From positions 1-13,228 of the forward strand of contig NQJI01000021.1 of the NCBI GenBank assembly GCA_002256705.1: DNA of 13,228 nt, given 5' to 3'. The translations under genes were made by a program, and so were the position numbers. A model generated the notes under the pieces. It searched no databases. It was given only the letters and a program-made list of their open reading frames with translations, and was not told the origin of the DNA. Source of the DNA: Methylococcaceae bacterium NSM2-1. Lineage in GTDB: Bacteria; Pseudomonadota; Gammaproteobacteria; Methylococcales; Methylomonadaceae. This document shows positions 1 through 7,987 of the stretch, in pieces (positions within the stretch are counted from its first letter, which is position 1; every line of letters starts with the position of its first letter).

Positions 1-75
1 ATCCCTGCCGTAAGCCCAGACAGATGGCTGAAATGCACTAACTCGTCTTATGGCTACCAACTTCAACCACAACAT

Positions 76-101
76 GGGGAGGCGGCTTTAGCCGCCCCCC
101 C
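76..101. other. GC-rich inverted repeat (hairpin)
   Basis: An 11-position stem (GGGGAGGCGGC against GCCGCCCCCCC) closes over a TTTA loop with a single A-C mismatch. No T-run follows on either strand, so it is not a textbook rho-independent terminator. It could be the structured 3' end of a gene left of the window, or one copy of a dispersed palindromic repeat. The rest of positions 1-171 shows no gene. Confidence 0.5.
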
Positions 102-171
102 AAAAGTAAGTAGATATGTTGTTGTCGCGGCTTCAGTTGGTAGTCCGTCTTTCTTTTTTTTGGTCGCTAAA

Positions 172-2576
172 ATGCTTCAATTAACAAAACATTACCGCAT
201 CGTTCGCAGTCATCCCGGATATGGGCCGATAAAATTTGGCGTAATCCGAGTTGTCATGAGCCTGCTGATGATGCTGTTGCCAGCTCCAGCTTCGGCAGCG
301 CCTACATCTTCGCTGGTCAAAGGGATAATGCAGGGATCCTCCAGCAAGCCCGCGCCAGGCCAATCCCGGATCGATCCGGTGGCGCTTACCGAGGAAATCA
401 AGAAAAAACTTGCCGCAACCAGCGAGGAACTTGCTCTCGTGCCTTCTGATGCAGTCGCCAAATCATCTGCTACCGGGCTGTCTGAAAAGCAGGAGATCTT
501 TGCCCGGCGATTACATCTCCGGCAGCTCGTGTTTCTTTATCAGGGACAACTTGTCCGTCTGGTGAATTTGCGGGTGCGTCAGCAGCGACGTCTTGAACTG
601 GAAAGTCAGGCCGCAAATTGGTCCGGATTCAGCGAGCCGCTCCCCCATCCCTTTCTCAGCGCAGATGAGCTCAAAGAGTCTGTTACTAAGCTGGGCAACC
701 AAGTGGATGAAATTGAGTCCTGGATCACAGCGCTTGATCATACGGAACAACATCTAGTAGAAACCGCCGAAAATTCCGCAGTAAAGCTAAGGCAGTCTGA
801 CGAGGCTGTAGAGCAGGCTAAAAAGTCTTCTGACCTGCAAGCCCGCCTGAATAGGGAGCGTGATCTACTGGTACTGCAAAATCAGATTGATTTGGCGCGT
901 GCCATGGGGTTTCAGATTGAAAAACAAACGGTTCAGGAAGAATTACTGGAAACCCGGGCAAAGTTGCAATTGGCTAATAAGCAGCTCAGTGTGGCATCCG
1001 AACATGTGGAGTTGACGCAGCAAGACATCGATCAGGTAAACAAAAATATTGAAATTGAAAGCCAACAGATTATTGCCGAGCTTAAGCAAGCGGTATCCGC
1101 GCTCGATATTGAAAAAAATGCTAGCCAACAAGAAAAGCTTGCGTTGAGCGTCACTGGGGAAGATGTACAGCAGCAATCCGCAATGCCTGAACAGATTGAT
1201 CAGATGCGCCAGGCGCAAAGGAATGATGCCGATATTAAATTGCTAGTTCTTAACAGGATACTGGTTTACCTGCAAATGCAACGGGATATTTGGAATCTTC
1301 GCTGGCTTTATGCCAAGGTGACCGACCGTGAAAAGGCCGGCGAGGCTTATGACAGGATCGCCCGGAATCAGGAGGTTCTGAAAACGCTTCATGATTATAT
1401 TAATCAGCTACGCCATCGTGTGCTAACGAAGATAACCAATGAGTCTGTTAAAGAGCTCGATTCTGCCGTTACCGGGCCGGATGCCTTGAGGGATGAATTA
1501 AGGAAACTTGATCTTGATCAGGTGGTTTCATTCTCGCGTTTGCTGGGGGCAATTGAGTCAACCCAAAGATTGCTGGAACGTAGCAAGCAGGAACTGGACG
1601 AGAGGTTCCGGGTTAAGTCTTTTTCCGATTACCTGGAGGAAGCATTGCTGACGACCCGCGACGTTGCCTCGCAAATTTGGGACTTCGAACTCTTTGCGGT
1701 GCAAGACAACATAGAAGTCGAGGGACAGATAATCAGTGGCAAACGCAGTATCACCGTTGATAAGGTTGTGACCGCTTTAGCGATTCTGATCGTTGGTTAC
1801 TGGTTTGCCGCCCGCCTGTCAAGGCTGTTTGAAGGTCAGGCAGTGACACGTTTGGGCATGGACGCAAGTCTTGCCCGTATTGCGCGGCGCTGGATACTCT
1901 TTCTTGAAGTCCTGCTCCTGGTGATATTGAGCATGATGGTGGTCAGGATCCCGTTGACGATATTCGCTTTCATGGGTGGAGCATTGGCCATCGGGGCAGG
2001 CTTCGGGATGCAAAACCTGCTCAAGAATCTGATTAGTGGGCTTATGCGCCCTTTCGACCGGGGGACTTGGTCGAGGTTGGCGGTATCCGTGGCCGCGTCC
2101 TGGATATCGGGGTACGCAGCTCGCACATCCGCGATGCTAATGGCATCGAGACCCTGATTCCTAATAGCACCTTCATTGAGCAGAACGTTACCAACTGGAC
2201 GCTGAGCAATGAGGCAGTGCGCATCGTGGTCAAAATTGGCGTTGCCTATGGCTCGCCAGTCAAAGAGGTAACCGATCTGCTCCTCGAAGTTGCGGATCGG
2301 CACGGGCTGGTTGAGGACGATCCTCGGCCGCAAGTGCAATTTGAGGATTTTGGCAGCGATGCACTGCTCTTCGGTTTGTATGTTTGGGTCCAGCTCAAGC
2401 CGGAAGTATCCTGGATGGTCGTCGCTAGCGACCTGCGTTACATGATCAATAAAACGCTGACCGAGAAGGGTATCGTGATTGCCTTTCCGCAACGGGATAT
2501 TCATCTTGATACCAGCCGGCCGCTGGAAATTCGAGTGCTTGCCGATGCGCCTGATGCCGGGAGTTTAAAAGGGTAA
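172..2576 (+). pseudogene. MscS-family mechanosensitive channel, large periplasmic type, frameshifted
   Basis: This would encode an inner-membrane channel that releases solutes under osmotic downshock. The ATG at 172 is preferred over an upstream TTG at 160; neither has a good ribosome site. A hydrophobic signal segment ends near residue 42 (ASA-A). Residues of about 60-500 are Gln/Glu/Leu-rich and coiled-coil-like, as in the periplasmic part of MscK-type proteins. Three membrane segments follow (about 529-550, 573-592, 596-625), the last being the Gly/Ala-rich pore helix ending NLISGLM. The frame then breaks near 2047: the first frame stops at 2157, while the beta domain (VEVGGIRGRV, then IPNSTF) and C-terminal domain continue in another frame to 2576. 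The family normally has about LLFE between GLM and RPF. A single 13-nt loss explains both the missing residues and the frame change. The gene is probably inactive unless this is an assembly error. Family certain, subfamily inferred. Confidence 0.85.
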
Positions 2577-2712
2577 CTTTTTCATGTATGCTGATTGTGA
2601 TCTACATGGTTTTTAGCGCCTTCTTGGTTGAGTCAAAACCGGTCGTAAACTCGAATAAACAATGATATGCTGATAAAATAATTCAAATTTAATAACTTAG
2701 AGGATATTCGAT

Positions 2713-3099
2713 ATGAAACGAAAATTGTTAAGGTTTATCGCTATGCTGGGTATCTTATTGCCCGGATTAGCAAGCTCTGCCGTTACTGAAGAAGATTTCA
2801 AGGTGAAAACGACCCGTGATTTAATCAATCTATGCACGGCTTCTCCGCAGGATGAGCACTATAAGGAGGCTATTCATTTTTGCCACGGCTATTTGGTCGG
2901 TGCATATCAATACTCTATCGCTGAATCTGCGAACGATCCGAAGAAAGCATTGTTCTGTCCTACAGAACCCAAGCCCTCGCGCAATGAGGCGATCGCTTTG
3001 TTTGTCGCTTGGGCGCTGGAGCATCCCCAATTCATGACTGAAATGCCGGTAGAAACCGAATTCAGATTTCTGACTGAAAAATGGCCTTGTAAAAAATAG
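2713..3099 (+). CDS. Secreted Rap1a/Tai-type immunity-like protein
   Basis: A 128-residue protein with a signal peptide of about 23 residues (KRK start, hydrophobic core, ASSA cleavage area), so it is expected in the periplasm. The mature part has the pattern LCTA...HFCHGYLVGAYQY...FC...RNEAIALFVAWALEHP...RFL.EKWPC, which I recognise as the Rap1a/Tai family. Named members bind and block periplasmic type VI amidase effectors; many others have no known partner. Four cysteines (41, 57, 82, 125) could form two disulfides. A GAGGA ribosome site lies 9-13 bases before the ATG. No amidase effector or secretion gene is in the window, so an immunity role is only inferred from the family. It likely forms one transcript with the lipoprotein gene 19 bp downstream. 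Confidence 0.75.
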   Translation: MKRKLLRFIAMLGILLPGLASSAVTEEDFKVKTTRDLINLCTASPQDEHYKEAIHFCHGYLVGAYQYSIAESANDPKKALFCPTEPKPSRNEAIALFVAWALEHPQFMTEMPVETEFRFLTEKWPCKK

Positions 3100-3118
3100 T
3101 AATAAAGGGGAATCGATC

Positions 3119-3391
3119 ATGAAAAAAATTGTAATTTTAGTGCTGGCGGTATTGCTCATTAATGTAACCGGATGTGCCGGGATGTCAGACACGGCGCAGC
3201 GAAGCATGACGGGCGGATTAGGCGGTGCCGCTGGCGGCGCCGTAATCGGTGCCATAGCGGGTAACGCCGGTATGGGCGCGCTTATTGGTGGGGCAGTGGG
3301 TACCGCCGGCGGGTTTTTATATGGTAAACATAAAGAAGCTGAACAGAAGGCTTATCAGCAAGGACGGAAAGATGCCCAATATTCTCAGTAA
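3119..3391 (+). CDS. Glycine-zipper lipoprotein
   Basis: A 90-residue protein. Residues 1-19 form a lipoprotein signal with lipobox VTGC, so Cys19 would be lipidated and the protein anchored to the outer or inner membrane. Residues 30-69 are a glycine zipper: two stretches with regular small-residue spacing (TGGLGGAAGGAVIGAIAG and GALIGGAVGTAGG) that can pack as a helical hairpin in or on a membrane. The tail (70-90) is short, charged and Gln-rich. A clear AGGGG ribosome site precedes the ATG. Such lipoproteins are common and mostly of unknown function, often linked to envelope integrity. It probably shares a transcript with the Rap1a/Tai-like gene and is followed by a terminator-like hairpin. 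Confidence 0.85.
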   Translation: MKKIVILVLAVLLINVTGCAGMSDTAQRSMTGGLGGAAGGAVIGAIAGNAGMGALIGGAVGTAGGFLYGKHKEAEQKAYQQGRKDAQYSQ

Positions 3392-3437
3392 ATCCAGGTC
3401 TGCAAGCTAGCTTTCTTCAGATGCAGTGAAATTGGCG

Positions 3438-3462
3438 GTATTTCTTAAGAAATACTCTTTTT
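3438..3462 (+). terminator. Palindromic rho-independent-like terminator
   Basis: GTATTTC, loop TTAA, GAAATAC makes a perfect 7-bp stem (an 18-bp palindrome), followed at once by TCTTTTT. It sits 47 bp after the lipoprotein stop. The stem is AT-rich, so termination may be modest, and the palindrome could also be a protein-binding site. Confidence 0.5.
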
Positions 3463-3904
3463 GAGTCAGAAGTTGTTTGTCGTAGGGATGTGCCGCCATT
3501 TTTTGTTGTTAGACCATTGAATATGTGAAAAGCAGCAAATCGCATTTGCGGTTTTCATCTCTGAAAAACGTCATGGAAGACTTATTCAGTGTCCCATGGT
3601 CCGAATGCTAAATAAGGCCTTATAAAACAATCTCATTATTTCACACAGAGCTATTTTTTCATTATTTGCAGATTCAGTCCTGCAAGGCTTTTAGAGCATT
3701 GAAGGTCTGGTCAGAGCTTGACGCAGTTTGCAGCTAAGTCCCATTTATGTGAGAAAGTTTTGTACATTAACCAGTCACCGCGTAAAATTAACGGTCGCCT
3801 GGCATCCGCCTGTAGCATTCAAAGGCTTATGCTCTCCAAGGAATCCAATAGATTAGGTTATATCATTATTGTTCCTTAATGCACACCTATATCCAGATTG
3901 AGTT
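3463..3904. other. Intergenic region before the CYP51-ferredoxin gene
   Basis: About 440 bp with no credible reading frame on either strand. It must contain the promoter of the CYP51 gene if that gene is not cotranscribed with the lipoprotein unit. A TTGACG at 3718-3723 is a possible -35 box, but no convincing -10 box stands at the right distance. No strong ribosome site precedes the CYP51 ATG. I see no tRNA, riboswitch or repeat array. Confidence 0.5.
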
Positions 3905-5536
3905 ATGACTACGACGAATACAGAAAAAACCGTTTCTCCTGGCAAAGAACCGCCTAAAATGCCTGGCGCATTGCCGCTTTTAGGGCACATGATCGAATTT
4001 GGCAAAAATCCCTTTGATTACATGATGAGACTCAGAAAGACACTGGGAGAAATCGGTGAATTCCGTATGTTTCATCAAAAAATGGTTTTAATGACCGGCC
4101 CCGAAGCGAATGAAGCTTTTTTTCGCGCGCCCGACGCTCAGCTGGATCAAAGCCAGGCGTATAAAATCATGACGCCTATTTTTGGCAAAGGTGTGGTTTT
4201 TGATGCGCCACCGCATAAAAAAGACCAACAGCTTAAAATGCTCATGCAGGTATTGCGCGATAAACCGATGCGTGGCTATGCACAAGTGATAGTCCAGGAA
4301 GTTGAACAAATCATCGATCAGTGGGGTGATGCCGGCGAAATTGATTTGCTTGAGTTTATGAAAGAACTCACCATTTATACGTCCAGCCACTGCCTGCTTG
4401 GTGATGAATTCCGTTATGAACTGAATGAAGAATTTGTAAAAATTTATCATGATCTTGAAAAGGGCTTGAGTCCACTGGCTTTTGTTTTTCCTTATTTGCC
4501 TCTGCCGGTATTTCGCCGCCGTGATAAAGCGCGCGCCAGACTGCAGGAATTAGTCACCGGTATTATTGCGAAAAGAGCGCAGAAACCAGAAAAAAGTGAA
4601 GATGCGTTTCAAATACTCATTGAAGCCAGCTATGACGACGGCAGCCGCTTATCTGCGCACGAAATAACGGGCATGTTAATCGGCACTATTTTCGCCGGGC
4701 ATCATACAACAGCTGGCACAGCGGCCTGGACCCTACTGGAGTTGGCGCGCCGGCCTGAACAGTTGGAACTGGTGTTGAATGAACTGGATCAACACTTCGG
4801 CGCTGATGGTGAAGTCACTTTTCAATCTTTACGCGAAATTCCGGTACTTGAAAATGTCATTAAAGAAGTTTTGCGTTTGCATCCGCCTTTGATATTTTTA
4901 ATTCGCAAAGTGATGCAGGATTTTCATTTTAAAGACTATAAGGTCAAGGCTGGAAAATATGTTTGCGCCTCGCCGCGCGTATCACATCGTATTGCGGATA
5001 TTTTCCCGGATCCGGAAAAGTTTGACCCTGACCGCTATTCGGAAGCACGCCAGGAAGATGCCAGGCCCTTCAGCTGGATTGCCTTCGGCGGAGGTAAACA
5101 CAAATGCAGCGGCAACGCTTTTGCGATGTTGCAATTAAAAGCAATTTTTAGCATTCTGTTGCGCCGATATACTTTTGAACTGATCGACGACAAAGACACT
5201 TATCAGGATGATTTCACCCAAATGGTGGTGCAACCTAAATCACCATGCCGAGTTCGTTACATAAAACGCACGGGCATTAAGGAAGGCGCTGTTGAGTCAA
5301 CGAGAAATAACGAACAAGAAAGTGCACAAACCGGCTCCGGCTTTCAAATAAAAATCGACAGGGAGCTTTGCCAGGGCCATGCAACGTGCATGACTGAAGC
5401 GCCTGAACTTTTTCAGGTGGACGACGCTGGCAATGTCACTGTTTTACAAGAAAACCCGCCGCTGGATTTGCTGGAAAAAGCCCGGCAGGCCGAAAAATAT
5501 TGCCCAACCAAAGCAATTAAAATTGAAAGTCAATGA
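3905..5536 (+). CDS. cyp51: CYP51 sterol 14-alpha-demethylase fused to a C-terminal ferredoxin
   Basis: A 543-residue fusion. Residues 1-455 are a cytochrome P450 of the CYP51 family: the B-C segment YKIMTPIFGKGVVFD (86-100), I-helix AGHHTT (264-269), K-helix EVLR (321-324), FDPDRY (373-378), and heme loop FGGGKHKC with the heme-ligand Cys401. A linker of about 25 residues leads to a small ferredoxin domain (about 479-543) with Cys489-x2-His492-x2-Cys495 and Cys533-Pro. His replaces the second Cys, the pattern of [3Fe-4S] P450 ferredoxins. It should remove the 14-alpha methyl of lanosterol-type sterols by three oxygen-dependent steps, with the ferredoxin passing electrons inside the same chain. 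The same architecture is known from Methylococcus capsulatus. No membrane anchor is present, so it is probably soluble. IS-derived sequence starts at its stop codon. It lies upstream of the cyclase and monooxygenase but is separated from them by about 1.76 kb of decayed DNA. Confidence 0.96.
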   Translation: MTTTNTEKTVSPGKEPPKMPGALPLLGHMIEFGKNPFDYMMRLRKTLGEIGEFRMFHQKMVLMTGPEANEAFFRAPDAQLDQSQAYKIMTPIFGKGVVFDAPPHKKDQQLKMLMQVLRDKPMRGYAQVIVQEVEQIIDQWGDAGEIDLLEFMKELTIYTSSHCLLGDEFRYELNEEFVKIYHDLEKGLSPLAFVFPYLPLPVFRRRDKARARLQELVTGIIAKRAQKPEKSEDAFQILIEASYDDGSRLSAHEITGMLIGTIFAGHHTTAGTAAWTLLELARRPEQLELVLNELDQHFGADGEVTFQSLREIPVLENVIKEVLRLHPPLIFLIRKVMQDFHFKDYKVKAGKYVCASPRVSHRIADIFPDPEKFDPDRYSEARQEDARPFSWIAFGGGKHKCSGNAFAMLQLKAIFSILLRRYTFELIDDKDTYQDDFTQMVVQPKSPCRVRYIKRTGIKEGAVESTRNNEQESAQTGSGFQIKIDRELCQGHATCMTEAPELFQVDDAGNVTVLQENPPLDLLEKARQAEKYCPTKAIKIESQ

Positions 5537-6523
5537 ACAAACTGTCGTTTTATTGTTGTTGGTCACGCAGTCGGTGACTACCCCCGTGGGTTTTGCTTTT
5601 TACATGCCAGACCCTGCGTTGACGGCGTGGACTAAATAAAATAAACGTTTGAAAAAGCAAGGGATGACAAAAAACGACAGGCCTGTTATGCCTGAACAGA
5701 ATAACGCATATCCCACAAAAACTCAGCTTGCTGTACGGCTGCTGCAAGCATTCAAGTATGCCCACGGCGACAATAAAATCAAAGCCGTTTTAGCTGATGC
5801 CTTATAGGGTGAATCGGTGTTTATGGATGAAGCTTCACTGATATTTGATATTACACAGGTTATCCGCCAGTTGCGGGAGAACCAGACTATTGAATATAAA
5901 GACAAAAAAAGAAATTTGAAGGATTATTTTAATACCGCCAACAAAGGCGTGGAAGTGGCTTTAGGGGTGCGTGGCGGTAAAGAAATTAAAGCGACGGTGA
6001 GCAGTGCGCGATTAAAAGTGCTTGCACAGGGCAAAAAACGCTTGGTCGTTGCCTTAAAATATGAAGGCGAAAGCGATTACCGTTATTTAGTGGCTACAGA
6101 TAGACGAAGCGCACTATAGATATTATTCAAGCCTACACGTTGAGATGGCTTGAAGAGTTAAGCTTTGAGGACTGGGAGCTTTATGAAGGATGTGAGTGTG
6201 AGGCCAAGCAATTGGATGATGAGGGATCAATCCGTGGCCTGATCCTGAGTCTGTTGTTTGACCATTGTCTCCTCCTTCACCCTACGCCACCAACCCACAT
6301 AGAAAACAAACTGCCCGCGTATACCGTAGGCAGCCTGCAAAGAAAATCGCAGATTGCTGTGTTGCTCGAATTTATCAAAACCTTGTTAGAGCATCAGAAC
6401 CCTGCCGATAAGCTCAAAGAATTGGCTGGGCTTGTTGACGATGTTTTTCAGTTAATGCCTTCTGGCAAGCATATGGTTGGGAGAGATTTAGGGCGTATAG
6501 AACCTTCTTCTTCACTACAATAA
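5535..6523 (+). pseudogene. Decayed, 5'-truncated IS transposase (DDE type)
   Basis: Three open stretches join into one transposase C-terminal part. Frame from 5535: EQTVVLLLLVTQSV, then PVGFAFYMPDPALTAW, then a TAA at 5637. The same frame continues (NKRLKKQGM, YPTKTQLAVRLLQAF, IKAVLADAL) to a TAG at 5805, where related transposases have the Tyr of ADALYG, and goes on through FMDEASLIFD, VSSARLKV and VALKYEGESDYRYLVATD. A loss of one base near 6102 moves the frame to TKRTIDIIQAYTLRW, then FEDWELYEG, GLILSLLFDHCLLLHP and GKHMVGRDLGR, ending at 6523. The N-terminal part, roughly the first third, is absent: homology begins at the CYP51 stop codon. The family is a DDE transposase that I would place near IS4/IS701, but the family name is uncertain. 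It cannot encode an active enzyme, and no terminal inverted repeats could be identified. Confidence 0.85.
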
Positions 6524-6903
6524 CCAGTTGCTGGATAACTTTTTCAAGAATCAAAATGCAAATAAGTTAAAAACTGGAACATCGAGTATTAATCACTACG
6601 TATAACTGGCTTTGGAAGGTTGGTGATATTTAGATGGATCAAAGTTTTATCTTAATCTGGCGAAAAATTATGCGCTATTTATTATTGCTTTTATCTTGAT
6701 AGTATTGCATTATTACAACAATATGTTGGGCAATTCTAACAATATAGCCCACGATTTTCTCCAAATTAAACAAAAAGGCTTGATGAAATCCCATGTTCAA
6801 GTTTTCTAAAACCAATTGTAGAAACAGTGGCTTATAAAAGTAAAATAATGGTCTTAGATAGGCTTTATAACTTTTGACTATTGATTAATAAGAGATTATT
6901 TAA
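6524..6903. other. AT-rich stretch without a recognisable gene
   Basis: The sequence is clearly richer in A+T than the flanking sterol genes. The longest notable frame is 6627-6806 (60 codons to a TAA). It contains a hydrophobic run (ALFIIAFILIVLHYY) but no good start, ribosome site or recognised family. It may be further debris of the mobile element or of a decayed gene. A 7-bp inverted repeat (ATTGATT at 6880-6886, AATCAAT at 6904-6910) lies at its right edge. Confidence 0.4.
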
Positions 6904-7208
6904 AATCAATACCTCGGCAATGAATATAAACTTGAACACTGAGTTATAAAGACGCTATTGAATATGAATTTAATAACAAAAAAATTCCTTATGAACGCGA
7001 AAAGAAATATGCAGTTAAATACAAAGGGGGTAATTTTACCTCATTATTTTTTTCCGATTTTGTAGTGTTTGACAAAATTATTTTGGAGGTCAAGTCCCAG
7101 GAAGGAATAGTTGATGAACATTATAGTTGGCTCAAAAATTATTTGGGAATACCTGGATGTCCATTGGGGTTAATTATCAATTTTGGCGAAACCTCATTAG
7201 ATTATTAA
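6904..7208 (+). pseudogene. Decayed GxxExxY family gene (PD-(D/E)XK nuclease fold)
   Basis: One frame from 6936 to the TAA at 7206 reads YKDAIEYEF, IPYEREKKYAVKYKG, FSDFVVFDKIILEVKS, YSWLKNYLG and GLIINFGETSLDY. This matches the GxxExxY family, including the Asp and the E-x-K of the nuclease fold (DFVVFD, then LEVK). The family's N-terminal LG.GY.E motif is seen only as a remnant in another frame (LGNEYKLE, 6913-6936), so a frameshift separates it. No start codon or ribosome site fits. After the stop the frame continues as RKRVIL to a second stop at 7227, suggesting a nonsense change of the terminal part. Function in the family is unproven. Here it is a fossil, perhaps a passenger or target of the same insertion events. 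Confidence 0.7.
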
Positions 7209-7298
7209 CGCAAAAGAGTCATTTTATAATTTGTGAATCTGTGGCAAATTTAACAAGAACTGAGTAGTTAACTCAAATGAACGCATGAGAGACAAAGA

Positions 7299-7901
7299 AT
7301 GGCCGCATATCCCAGAGCAGAACTTGAAGAAATGGTTGAGCGTTGGCTGCAGGCTAATCGTGATGCTGAAAAAGAAGGTAACTGGCCCAAATACTTAGGG
7401 AAGATGTATACCGATGACGCAGAATATCGCTGGAATATTGGCCCCAATGAAGAATTTGTAGCACGTAGCCGCAAAGAGATAGAGGAATGGGCTTTAGGCG
7501 TGCAAATGGAGGGTTTTGAAGAATGGCGCTATCCGTATCATCGCATTTTAATTGATGAAAAGCAGGGAGAAGTGATTGGCTTATGGCGTCAGGTGTCGCC
7601 TGCCCTGCGTGAAGACGGTACACATTATGAAGTAGCCGGCATAGGCGGCTCCTGGTTTCGTTATGGCGGCAATTTTAAATGGGAATGGCAGCGGGATTTT
7701 TTTGATTTGGGCAATGTGAAAGCCTTGTTTTTTGAATTGGCCGCCGACGGCAAACTCGACCCTGCCGTGAAAAGAAAAATAGGCAAATTGGCCAAAGGGC
7801 AATTGCTGCCTGGCCATGAGCGTTTGCGCCAACCACCTGGCTTATGGAAAAAACTGAAAGGTTTTATAGCAATGATACGTATAGCTTTATTTAATAAGTA
7901 A
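7299..7901 (+). CDS. NTF2/SnoaL-like protein in the sterol cluster
   Basis: A 200-residue soluble protein. Residues 5-135 look like an NTF2-like cone fold: N-terminal helix (ELEEMVERWLQANRDAEKEG), the WPKYLGKMYTDDAEYRW strand-turn, then Trp-rich strands (VIGLWRQVS, GIGGSWFRYGG, FKWEWQRDFFD). Compared with ketosteroid isomerases, the catalytic Asp of the DDATVEDP segment is not conserved (the matching stretch reads DDAEYRWNIG), so isomerase activity is unlikely. A pocket for a sterol or another hydrophobic ligand is possible. The C-terminal 60 residues are basic and end in an amphipathic, hydrophobic tail (about 183-198) that could touch a membrane. The ATG follows a GAGAGAC stretch. The gene lies 86 bp before the cyclase, pointing to a sterol-related role, but that is inference from position. 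A similar fold (Rv0760c) occurs near cyp51 in Mycobacterium tuberculosis. Confidence 0.8.
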   Translation: MAAYPRAELEEMVERWLQANRDAEKEGNWPKYLGKMYTDDAEYRWNIGPNEEFVARSRKEIEEWALGVQMEGFEEWRYPYHRILIDEKQGEVIGLWRQVSPALREDGTHYEVAGIGGSWFRYGGNFKWEWQRDFFDLGNVKALFFELAADGKLDPAVKRKIGKLAKGQLLPGHERLRQPPGLWKKLKGFIAMIRIALFNK

Positions 7902-7918
7902 ATAAATCCAAAACTTAT

Positions 7919-7951
7919 AAGTGGCATCCTTTTAATAAGGATGGCACTTTT
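7919..7951 (+). terminator. Hairpin between the NTF2-like gene and the cyclase
   Basis: AAGTGGCATCCTT and AAGGATGGCACTT form a 13-position stem with one G-G mismatch around a TTAAT loop, ending in a short run of four T. It lies 18 bp after the NTF2-like stop. It may be a partial terminator or attenuator that lowers read-through into the cyclase gene, or an mRNA-stabilising structure. Confidence 0.5.
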
Positions 7952-7987
7952 CGTTCAACCAAGCTAAAAGGCACCTCATAAAAATCT

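Noticed and set aside
2060..2064. MscS frameshift explained only by a missing G in the GGGGG run
   Set aside because: One added G restores the frame, but the protein would still lack about four residues before RPF; a 13-nt deletion explains both features. Not fully excluded.
1836..2504. 222-codon open frame on the minus strand
   Set aside because: It lies opposite the MscS gene, whose two forward frames carry clear family motifs; the reverse translation shows no family pattern.
5433..5639. 68-codon + strand frame as a gene of its own
   Set aside because: Its first half is an out-of-frame reading of the ferredoxin domain and its second half is part of the decayed transposase; it is a junction artefact.
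7299..7901. Assigning the NTF2-like protein as a ketosteroid isomerase
   Set aside because: The catalytic Asp following the YTDDA segment is not conserved, so only the fold is claimed.
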